The notes under the pieces were generated by a model. It did no database searches, was not told where the DNA came from, and saw only the letters and a list, made by a program, of their open reading frames with translations. DNA of 64,000 nt from a virus. The stretch is taken from positions 36,265-100,264 of the IMG/VR virus record IMGVR_UViG_3300032116_000067. The stretch is one strand, 5' to 3'. The translations under genes and the position numbers were made by a program. Shown in pieces: positions 48,101-57,800 of the stretch (its first letter is position 1; the number at the start of each line of letters is the position of its first letter).

Positions 48101-48892
48101 CTTAGTGAACGTATTTATAATATTCTGAGCATGGGGATTGCCATCTAACGCTTTTTGAAAGTCAAGCTGCTCTTTAGTGTTGGTCAGGTTTGCTATGTAG
48201 TTCTGATTACCAGAAAGAACATTGACAGCAATCTTATCAGCTAAGTACTTAGAAGCAAAGACAGCTTCAAGAGGATTAGCAAAAAGAGTATCTAACCTGG
48301 CAAAGAACTCTTTAACGATCTGTTTTACTTTGTTCAGTAATGATTTATCTAGCCCATACTGATCATAGTTTTCCACCATGGCTTGCGCGATCAGCTTTCC
48401 TATGGCTTCAATCTTTACCTGCTTCTCATTATTATAGATCGGCATGTACTTGTCATAAACCTCTTGATATCCAGACCATAGCTTGATCTCGGAAAGCAAG
48501 CTCTTTATGTCTGAGTGGTTCTCTCCCATGAGCATTACGATCATGTGGGCCGCCTCTTCCGGGATAGTATCTTTCCTGCGTTCTTTGTTGTACCAGATAA
48601 GCTTGTTTAAAACATCAGTAGCTCCCAAGGCATCTATACCCAGACGTTGTTTCAAGGATTCAAACTCCTTGGATTTTACTCCAAAAGGCTTAAGGAAGTT
48701 TAAAAGAAAATCATCTAACTCTTTATTAGCCTGGGTAGTCAAGGGGCTTGCCAGCTGGTAGTAATTCCGCATGATCTCATCCATCGTCAGATTTGATCCG
48801 GACATATCCAGCACTTTAGCTGCCAGGGGTTCCGATCGTAAAACAGACAGCGTTTGTTGTACAAGGGGTAAGGACTTATTAAGACACTTCAT
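42137..48892 (-). CDS. giant polyvalent protein with MNT-, GNAT-, ART- and PD-(D/E)XK-like domains
   Basis: 2,251 residues from ATG 48892, four bases after the stop of the RNA polymerase gene. A helical module with EEAAH (112-116) is repeated at about 770-940 (EEAAH 826-830). Between them lie three domains. First, a nucleotidyltransferase-like fold: GSLAIAG at 273 and HDLDFIV, D294/D296. Second, a GNAT-like motif YQGKGLGKTAY (528-538). Third, an ADP-ribosyltransferase-like domain: IVYHDGG about 592, GDGFYFYTD about 621, FEPEQIHIL about 724. A PD-(D/E)XK domain follows: H1040, AGSIDFI with D1113, DWK 1127-1129, QLQEY 1151-1155. The remainder is coiled coil and a C-terminal region with FRSWMPQMVKERFG, familiar from crAss-like giant proteins. 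Probably virion-packaged and injected; effector roles inferred. Confidence 0.8.
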   Translation of the reverse strand: MKCLNKSLPLVQQTLSVLRSEPLAAKVLDMSGSNLTMDEIMRNYYQLASPLTTQANKELDDFLLNFLKPFGVKSKEFESLKQRLGIDALGATDVLNKLIWYNKERRKDTIPEEAAHMIVMLMGENHSDIKSLLSEIKLWSGYQEVYDKYMPIYNNEKQVKIEAIGKLIAQAMVENYDQYGLDKSLLNKVKQIVKEFFARLDTLFANPLEAVFASKYLADKIAVNVLSGNQNYIANLTNTKEQLDFQKALDGNPHAQNIINTFTKNKFNFKLVGSLAIAGQGEKIYRPSSEPIHDLDFIVEDVQDYNDLVNYMDQIGAVPVHNGWKGDNYTTYAYFIPAAGYDVRVTKRKVNGWAEKGEVIEKATGKVVPMTSENVIATDFFVYYYKSQETDVDIFKSWQDIYAGKLKMSPLNSEERLFQREKDQQDYVLSTPNNLGVSRSEFVYYQTNQDASSTVKPGVAELFQENPELANAVYEALGFNNYNDITIEEGLPSSPMGKNYIIKLKGKYIGEFQVEGTSIFQSVIETEYQGKGLGKTAYLKLLEKRPDIIENFSGTDKSNYIFEKARSAKQQAQQLYSQYLDTIFPDSNVKDIVYHDGGKGQIKIEGFRKDMIGISDGGVLGDGFYFYTDRTKKYDANRSHTESVILNVKNLSTRREIIDRTSFKDQKGLGIFEKALSELSGIPHDPYVTGDHGKYIGNYSPQLSAIGVDGMTGAIRGNTEIAVFEPEQIHILGSEQDVKGFKQFVAQSGTQSSTYLQIAKETSLPTNKELDQKIKNFLDKIGVSVEKVNQIKDMNGEPVSAIAKADMLNKIIEIIEGNADLSTLPEEAAHFFVEMLDDNSPLLKEMMDKITSYELYRETVEQYKNRPEYRLPGGGINFVKLKKEAIGKLVAQAIIRQNEGKETPERLSFLNKWWAKLWEFVTKSFSRVEDNPFEQVAKQILSADVSDLNTSKSLDGTYYQLNDGVTKLKEEAKLLRLDNSVDPRTGQKRHIYYRGDKAISKNVTTAKVDPYYRSIFRQDKRDKRKKELDLLKAEYGDMIHATIEDIIDSYIDPNTNKRRATPVASRSQYVGTDYYNTLDSYVRELISSYDPNTVFMREIKIYDPTQDMAGSIDFIAITPDGTVNVYDWKSQEIGKDKTELPSYKEKAYQIQLQEYVNILRNVYGFTKFGKIRAVPIKTNFNYTGKVGEKKLDSLKSVEIGPVDTRYTDPNKDYLLPVTLKEETDEDTNLAEMIKKLTDLLERFENIASNAKVSERIKMQDQISKYRKAIRDLHLRKDIRTFIELGSIEVDRYDKMLKNNTLSERDALESLDILKIFSGTTFYFKNYMTELRKAMNEEKNSAMKQVYQDILNRYNSLNSNAEITVKEMKRAIMQLGQKMAEDKAGIQNLLNAETKVGPIAGLFDSLSQISQRAFKAFYRILRDSQAKRDMLFNQSLETLRTLQKELGDWAKARNISPDKMFDGILDMDEKGNWNGQFLRKHKKEAYKVRKKAIEEADINWVKSNMNFDKTWYEKDLASYTKYVMNMTYNTDPQINAAIQQKTINNWIANHNVTANGDNPAAWLNAQNKYLRFNDTWITDKWKNLQKPENAPLLKVYNEFQKLLRKSENLGMIDEYSWGFIPSIYKDKLDQLAFGGSVFTSKGFFEELEVGTDDKYTPKVDPINGKVLLNIPVHFTKDIGEEKEDGTVDYSQKSKDLFKVFGVWSAQMANYETLSEIEDAANILVHVERNKDQIVTNNWGDVVKKNGVAQTVPDNERNAKLLESFVNFYLYNKMGDNTTDSKFKFRDKEYSANKSLRWFMKFFSLKTLALNPISGTAQFVGGTGNALFTAGKKTIFTTKDWATSMYQVTKRDPKTIALLHYADILLEDRKDAFTNELSVSKIVGFNSLDKLYFIQRFSDKAVQYPVAIATMMNHMVDTNGKIVDITKMVKQEFNYDQVYYNVLPAERKALKEKIDARVKELKETKSIYATTKIVKDKLEIPGIDISSKEWFAFKSKIKQVNKTIIGNSTRDDINYARTTQLGMAIMQFRSWMPQMVKERFGKLDYNQDLELYNMGKTRLFFSELIKHPMTIAKSIISSSGTDMIQAAKQRYIEERADAALAGKEFNLTEAEFIDLYIGNIRSQLRELAVVVGMLALIFAAKPGDDEDEERGLRKYITRALEKYYAEFSFYYLPTSFTELVQAPLPVVGLAVDFINFTKATSKQFYGVAVDDTELQEDAKPMKYASRLIPILKEGILMRAIFDDDFRKDWDIRL

Positions 48893-48896
48893 AGGG

Positions 48897-51800
48897 TTAG
48901 AGGTTACACTTTTTGTAGTATTCAAAGTTTTCTTGTTCTGACATCAGCGGGTTAGCATTAGCAGCTGCCCATGTTTTATATGCTGCAGAGTTACGGATCT
49001 GATCATCTGTCTGTGATGCTTCTGGTGCCTGCTGAGTGGCCTCTTTGAAAAGCTGGATGTTTTCTCCAGGTATAACAATATTACCATTAGCTTCTTCAAG
49101 TCTTGGAGAACGAGCTCCTATCTGACCTTCAGCTCTTAGTCCTCTAAAAATAAACCTGGTACCATTCTTATCGTAAACAACATCACCATCTTTTAAATCA
49201 GAGTTGTTTACAGCAGCACGTTGACCAGCAGGACTCCAAATACCTGTAGCATCTTCTCTTGTATATTCTTTAGATGCCAGATAACTAGCCATAGCTACTT
49301 CACCTACATTGTATCCGCTGGTATTATCCAAGTGAGCTTTTGTATCCATGATAAACCGGGCTCTTGCTGCAATAGCTTTATCAATGTTTTGATAAGCACC
49401 CTGAAGCTGTCCATTGTTTACATTTACAAAACGCTGTCCTCTGTTTCCATTAGAAGAAACATAAATAAGATCAGAAGAGCTGTAGTTACCTGTATTAGCC
49501 AGACCTACCTGAGCGTATGCGTTTTCCATACGCTGAGTAGTAGAGTCATTACCTCCACCGGTACCGATAAACTGAGTTGCTTGACGGATCTTAAATAGTT
49601 CTTTAGGCAAGTGCTTCTTAGCAGACTCTTTCACATAACCAGGAGCAGTCACGATAGCTTCTACTTGCTTTTGTTTTGCAGCTACATCACTCGTAACAGA
49701 TCTGCTTTGCTGACTAGCTACTGGAACTACTTCATAGATGTATCTAGACTGCTTACCATCAACAAACTTTTCTGAAAACTGCTGGTTCTTTTGGAAGTCA
49801 GCCCAGTCTTTAAAGCCTTCTGCTTTAGCAAATTCATCACCGGCCCAAGTTCTACCTGTATCACTGGTAGTGACAAGCACGCTATCACCAATGTATTCAA
49901 CGTCAGCTTGACCTTGATATGTCAACTTTACTTGAGTTCCGTCTGGTAATGTATAAATACCATTAGCAAGTTTAGAAGTGCGGTTCGTTATAGTTTTTGT
50001 ACCTGCTTTAATCTTAGCAATATTTCCAGGCTGCATAGCTAAAGAAGCTGCCGGTTGACTAGTACTAGTGACCGAAGCAGGCTGACTAGCTATGAAAAAC
50101 TTACTCTGAGCAGAAGCTACTACCAAAGGTTCTGTCTGTTGAGGAATAACCGGCTTGACTATACTTCCTGGAGTAGTAATAGAGATATTGTTTTCAGGTA
50201 TGTGAGTGTTTTGCAAAGCTCCAGTGTTTAGATCTACGGTATGGTTCTGAGGGAGAATAGAAGGCCGGTTATCAGTATACACCTCTACAAACCTAAAACC
50301 GTCTCCAAGCTTCTGTATAGGACGGAAGACTGCTACGGCTCCATCTCCCATATCTACATCACTCTGTACTTTCTCATATATCACAGTTTCATAAACTTCA
50401 TTGTAACGCTTTTGTTTTAGAAGTTCTCTTTTGCGTTCTTCGTTACTCCGACCTTTGATATCCGGTCGTACAAAAACCCTAGCTACATAATCATATTCAG
50501 CATCCACATAGTCAGTACTTATCAAGATGTTGTTTGTTGTTTTGTCAATCTTGACAAACTTGACCTTAGGTGTGATGGAACTGTTCTTCCAGTTGTTTTG
50601 ATGGAACTGTCTCCACACCAGCTGCGGATCCACTGCTATACCGCTGTTCGTAAAGTTGGTCATGATCTCATTAACCACCCGGGTGTACAGATGTACGGGA
50701 AGGATCTTATTGAAGTTCAAACCACCTTCTTGAAGACCTGTCTGCAAGATAGCAAAAGTACCTAAGTTCTCCACGAAATTCTGTAGAGCTGTGTTACCGG
50801 TAGCTTTAGCGTAAGTGTAAAGGTTCTCTACAGACTCGATCAGAACGTTGTTCTTATAGGTATCCATCCTGTTCTTAAACAGTTTGATGTTATCTACCTG
50901 TGTAGAGTCAGAGTTCAATATCGGTAGCAGCTCTTTTACAACCAGGTTTTCAGAGATGTTTGGATCATTCAGCTCACGCAGATACTTCAACTGCTTACCC
51001 ATAGACATGGCCCCTTTCATCAGACTCTCGTATTGTGCGTTCAGCGAGGTCTGCATACCGTTCTTGATGTACGGGGTAGTCTGAATGATATAAGTGATGA
51101 AGAAGTTCTGGTACTTGTTGATCAGCTCTGCTTGATCTTCCACACCCATCTCAATCTCTGGATTGTTGATCTGACGTTTCAGCGGTTCAAAAGCCGGTTG
51201 AGCTTTCGGGTGCAGAGACATAAAGAACTCCTTAAACAGATTAGGAAGATCCTCTTTCTGAGATTTCATCTCTCCAATGAACGTATCCAGGATAGCTTCA
51301 GGGTTAGCAATAAACTTGCTTTCTGTCATCTTGTTCCAGCGGCTATTCTGCAGCTCGTTCTCAATGATAGACTTAGTTCTGGTGTTATCGTAACCAATAG
51401 CCTTGATAAACTGCTTGAGGAAACGAGACTGCTGACTGTACTCTAAATAATCAACAAGCATGCCCAACTGGAACCGGGCATCTTTTTCGTTCAGCTTATA
51501 CCCTTCAGCATGATAGTTCTTGATAGCATTTCTTAACTGCTCTGTTTTTACCTGTTTGTTTTCTTCTTGGATGCTTACCAAAATCTCTCCAGTTTTCTCA
51601 CGTATTGCTTTAATTGCCTTACGTAAGTTCATGATCTCCCGGTTCTTATACCTAAAGTCATAGTCACCTTTTTCAAGATTGTCAATCTGATTCATCAAGT
51701 TTGTGACGTTCTCATAAGTATCTTTTAGATCAGGAATCTGATTCATGTACGGAGCAGCTACTTTAAGCATCATGATGAAGTTAGACATGTTGTCTCCGTT

Positions 51801-54800
51801 CGTCTTCTTAAAGTAAGACTGGTTCTTTGCCTGTTCTTTGAAGTACTGGTCAATGATCGGCTGATTGAACATGTAACCTATATCTTGAACCGGTACACCT
51901 AACTTCTGCAGATAAAACCACGTATCAGCTGTAGCCAGGTTCAGGTTGAGCTCAAACACAAAAGGATCTTTAGCCGCATCCACAAAACCAGTAAGAGCTT
52001 CGGAAATCAGTTCTGATATCCAGGCACCACTCTGATCTTGCTTAGCGTACAAATAAAGCTCACCTTCTTTGTTCTTATTATGCTTTAGACGAATCACTAT
52101 ATCTTTTGTACGCATGCCGGGGAACAGGTACTGCAGTCTCTTAGGATCGTACGTACCTGTAAGTTTAAGACCGGCAATCTGAGCCATAGTGTGTGATGTG
52201 GTATGAAGAGCCGCGGTGCCCACCATTGTTTTACCGGTGATATAACGCTGACGTACTTCCGCCATAGGAACAAACTTTCTTAAAGCAAGGATAGACTTCT
52301 CAGCGTCCTTTTTACCCTTAAGTTGTTTCATCTCATCGGCCATGTTCTTTAGCGTGGTAGCACCGTTTGTTACAACTAGCTGACGATAATTTTCCGGAAG
52401 AGCCACCAGTTCTTGCATAATCTCTTTAAACCGGTTCTGCAGACTCTTCTTTTCATACTTATGAACAAATTCATTTACAAAATCAGTTTCATCATTGGGA
52501 GCGTCTTCTCCAAAGATGGTGTTAATCAACTGATTAGTAGCTACAGTTGTCCGCGTTTTCTCAGCATACATCTGCTTGGCAATCTCAGTAAGCTGCTCTT
52601 CGGTCAGACCTCTTTCCAGGTATTTTATCTTACCCCCAACAACATAGTAGTTAGAAAGATAGATGTTCAGTTTATCAATGTCAAAGTCAGATCCGGCTTT
52701 ACCTACGATCTCAGAAGGTACTACCATCATATCTCCCATCTCTTGAGGCAGGAATCCTTTGATGACCATGTTCTCAATAGAGTTCATACCCTGGGTTGGG
52801 ATACGGAAACCGACAGCTTTGAGAAGCTCACTATCGAACCACTCAGGTATGATCATATTACCATCTTTGTCTTTAACAAACTGGTACACCCCGTTGGTCA
52901 GTTTCAGTCCCATGTCTTCCGGAGAAACACCATCAAAGAACCAGGGAAGGTATACTTCCATACCCTGGATGCTACCGTTAACGTTACGATAGAACTTCAG
53001 GTCATTAGAGGTAGCCCGGATGGTTTTCTTCTCGTCTTTGGTCAGTTCTTTATCTCCTACTTCCTCATAGATTCCGTCTTTATTCAGGTACATGAAGGTC
53101 CGGTTACCAGCCTCGAAGCCCGTAGAAGCAACCTGTACGGCAGCCTTACCAAACATCTTTTCAGAGATCACCCGGCTGTCAACAATAGAGTTAAGAATGT
53201 TATCAATCTTATTACGGTTAGCCAGGGTATCAAACTTATACATCAGTCCAGTACCGTCGGCAGTAGGCTGAATAGCGTCGATTAGATTGTTTGGAAGATC
53301 TCGCTTTTCAAGCTCGTCCCGCAAAAGCTGGATCATGTTCTTAATATTAGCTACAATGTAGCTACCATCTTCCATCCTTTGTATACCTAGCTCTTCTAAG
53401 AGCTCTTCTTTGCCTAGACGGATCATATCTACCAGAACATCATTGTATTCTTCGATCAGCTCTCCAGCACGTTGTGAAGTAAACTCTCCATTGACTTTAA
53501 AATTGGTCATCACCAGTTTAGTCACCTGAGTACCGCGTACAACTTTTGTTTTAGCAATACCGGGTACTTCTTGCTGAATACCGTAGTACCGGGTATAGAG
53601 TTCCTGGACCGGCAGGTCTTCTGGAAAGTTTACCGACTTGGTGTTACCCCTCTCATCATATTCTACAGTAGCATTAGCCTGTCCGTTGTTGTCATAGATT
53701 GGTAAGAATTCACCTTTATTGTTCAGCATGTTGCCTACTTTCTGACCCGACTCATAACCAATGATGTCTACTTGATTATTTTGAGCACCCAAATAGATGT
53801 TCTCAAACTGTGTGTTCTCCACATGACGGTAAAACTTAGGCTGTACTGAGTGCTTAAGAAACACCGTCTGCATCAGACTGGAGTTCTTTGCATAACCAAA
53901 GTATTGAGGCTTAAGCGGTTGCATGATAGCCCCGGGACTACCCGCTTTGACTATCTGCTTAAACTGCTCCATCTGCTCCTTAGTATAGATCTTAGAGTAG
54001 TCTTTGTATGCTGGATGGTTTTTACGTTTCTGGCTACGGCTTACAATCTCATAGGCTTTTTCATACTCCCACTGGCGAAGCTGTTCTTTGCTAAACTTAG
54101 CTGACAGGTAAAGCATATCCCGGTAGAAATCCGGCATGATATACCCCTGACCATCTTGCTCGGTAAGGTCTATGTAACCTTTGATCTCACCAGTAAACTT
54201 CTTATCCTTGTCTAAGATGAAGCTTTTGAACTTACCATTCTCGTCAAATCGTACACCAATCCTGGCTTCAGCTGCAGATTTGCTAAGATCTTCTCTCATT
54301 GACGCATACATACCCTCTGCAATGTCTTTATAGAAAACAGACAAAGCGGTTACATCCTGAAAAGAGACGTTCTTAAACGTCTGGATTACATCGGCACTAC
54401 GAGACTTACCATCAAGACGAGGCATGTTAGCATCCATCCACTTGATAACTTCATGGTTATCAACGATGGCGTCTTTAGTAGAGTTTGCACCATTAGCCCG
54501 CTTAGCCAGATCTTTATAGATAACTGGGTGACCGAAGATCAACTTGTGCTGCTCAGTAACCGCGATCTCTTTATTGACAGCAAGATAAGTCATCAAGGAC
54601 TCTATCTCGGCCTGGTTCATCTTATCTCCGGTCAAGTTCAAAGTAGCTAAGAGTTCATGGCTGATAGCTTTTGTACTGTATTCGTAGACCGGACTGCCGG
54701 TAGAAGTGTTGCCTATCTGTACCCGAATTATAATATCCAGGTCCATGAGTCCCTGCAGAGTTTCCTCAGTCAAGGTCATAATGTGCAGCTGAATAGCTTC

Positions 54801-57800
54801 GGTTACTGCAGGTTTATTCAAAAAGGCTTGCTTGGTCATTTCACCGGTAAGCACTTTATCAGTAAACTCTTTTACCAGATTGTCACCCAGGATTTCACGA
54901 TAGTGACCCAGCTTCTTAACCTCTTTAGAATAATACTGAATATTGCTGGGTACCTGCTGTTCCCGAATAGCAGCATCCATCTCATCTTCTAACTGATCAA
55001 GATAGATGTCAATGACATTCTGGAAATCCGGAGAAGTAATCTCTGCAGAAGCATCCCGATAACTAACAAAGCTTTGATTGATACCGATACCGAATTCAGT
55101 ACTCTTGTCAGAGTTAATAATCGTATAGTGAATATTCTTAAGCAGATAGTGGATCTCCTGCATCACCCGGTCCGGGTAAGTGAGGTCAGCAGTATTTGTA
55201 CCGTCACTATTCTGCTGAGCTACCCCGGAAATCAAATGATAATTCAGATCCATGTTGGACCGCTTGTTTCCGTCTTCATCAAAGATAAGACCGCCCTGAC
55301 GGAGCAACAGACTACGTGACTGATACGGATGCAGAACTACGGCCCCGCTTCCGTCTATGTATCCAAACTGCGGATTACTTGTAACAAAGTCAGCCAGCGT
55401 CTTAGCGTCGTTCAGTGAGTTCAGAACATAAGTAACGTTAGAAGGAAGTGTGATAGAATATTGAGGCTTACCGTCTGCGGTAAAGTGCATAAGCACGTTA
55501 TCCTCAGCGTTATACTCTACTTCTATGTCTATCAGATCATTGATTGCTTTGTTAACAATGTTCGGACTATAAAGCTCTGCCATAGTGTTAATGGTACCGT
55601 CCGCGATCTTCTCACGGATAGCACTAAAGCTTCTGGCAATAACTACCTTGTGCTTCTTAAGTTGCTCATTGTCAACAGAAAACTTGACACCAACCTGTCC
55701 CAGGATCTCAATCATTTGATTGAACGTGGGTCGGCCCATCATGAAGTAAGGCTTGGACGTGTTAGCCGGATTGCCTTTATAAACATGACTCTCGCGGTCT
55801 ATTACAATCAAACCGTTATCAGCTACTCCCAATAGGGTCTCCGGGCTTTTACGAGAAAGAGGTTGAACAGTAGTCATTACATTGTTCTCCCACTGCTCCC
55901 GAATCTTTACCTGAGAGTTTGTCTGTATAGGATCGGTATCAAAGATGTAGCCGTTTTCTCCAATGATTGTCTTAACCGGAAGGTTTTGTTTATTCATCAA
56001 AGACTTCTCAAAACCTATCATTAGGCTGATATCATCAGCAGTGATCTTTGCTGAATTAAAGTACGCACCCTCGGCACCTGCATACTTCACACGGTTCTTC
56101 AGACGCTGAATCCAAACGTAACCAGGTTTGTATCTACCATTTGGCAGCTTATACTTCTGATCCAGTTTGTTGAACATGTCTGTTAATGCGTCAATAAACC
56201 GACCCCCCTCTATGCGGGAAGCTGATCCATTCAGCTCATTGATCAGTAGATTATGAACATCATCAAAGTCAACCATCTTAGGTAGGCCCAGGTTGTTCTT
56301 TTCAAAGACAATACCCATTGGGTTATTATCTGATTTCGCTACTTCGTTATACGCATCACTAGTGAGTGAGCCAATAAGCATGCGGAAGTTTACAGCGGTA
56401 AGTCTCCGGGGATCTATAAAAATACTATCCCTTATACCCAAGGCATCCGTAACTGAGTCTTCTTTTTTACTAACAAACTCTTCATCGTCCTGGTTAGTGG
56501 ACTCCTTAAACTGAAGACCGAACTTCTTCAATGAAGTCTTCAGATTATTGTATATCTCTTTAGGATAAGCAAAAGCCTGCTCAATCTGATGAGCGTTACG
56601 GTTCTGATTAAGATACTGGGTATAGACATAAGTCAGTTCTTCTTGAGTCAGTTCACGACCCAGTTGAGCACGAACCGGATTAACATAACGTTCGGCAAAG
56701 ATAGAAGACGAACCAATCAAGTACTGCTTCATGTCTTCCATACTCTGAACAAACAGTTCTCTTAGCAGCTGATTAGTTTTGGCTCCTTTGTCAATCAGAC
56801 TGTCAATGTTCTTCTGACTTTTATACAGATTCATGAAGAAGAACCCTGTAAGTCCTTCTGTAAACTGAGTACTGAATTCCTGGGTAGTTCCCGGGATAGC
56901 TTGAGCATACACTGTACCCATAGCTTTGACATCCCGAACAGTCTTGGCGTTTGCGTACTTACCCTTATTGATGGACTTATAAACATCATTGATCAGCTTT
57001 TCAGCTTCTGATTTGTTTGACAAACCAAACCAAGCTTGGATAGCTTCCCACAGTTCTTTGAAGAATGCCAGGATCTTTCCGCCGTATGTACTACGTTCAA
57101 GCATGTAATCCCGCATACCTTCAGCCAACATCTCTCGTACGTCGTACATAGAGGCTTGACTATAAGGTTTGGTCTCTTTCGTGAACGGGTTAGTAAACTC
57201 TCCTTTAAGAGAACGGAACGCCTTAGCCAACTCTACCTGCTCTTCTACAGTCAGATAGCTTCCCCATACTGCTTCAAACGCTTCGTGGAAACCGGTTCCT
57301 TCTTCTGCATTCTCAGCAAGATATACGGCACCATCTTTAAAAGCACCCCAAGCTATACCGTCGATCATCTGGGCTACTTTTTCCAGAGGTATCTGCGGGA
57401 GCTTCTTACTAAACCAAGCCGACAGTTTTTTAAAGTCTTCGTTCTTTTTGACAGTATCTAAAGCTAATCGGTATACATTGTTTACTTTGTCATCTGGAGC
57501 ACTAATGCTCGGCAGACTTTGCTGATACTGATCAGAAAGTATCTTATCAATCAGAGAGCTTGTCTGAGGAGCAGCTGTCTGCGTTGTCGGAGCTACCGGA
57601 GCAGGAGGCGGAGCTACCTGTCCAGGCATGGCAAACGGATTAGCAGTAACAGGGGGATCCTGTACAGGAGCTTGGGGTTGACCACCTGACGGTATAAAGA
57701 AGTTCAGACCAGCAGGAGCTGCCGGTTGAGCTGGTTGAGGTGGTTGCTGTACCGGTGTAGAAGGTATAAAGAACGGATTCTGTGCTACCGGAGCAGCTTG

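Noticed and set aside
52413-53285. 290-codon plus-strand frame opposite the RNA polymerase gene
   Set aside because: It is antisense to the most conserved polymerase region around DFDID, and its Ser/Ile/His-rich translation has no family pattern.
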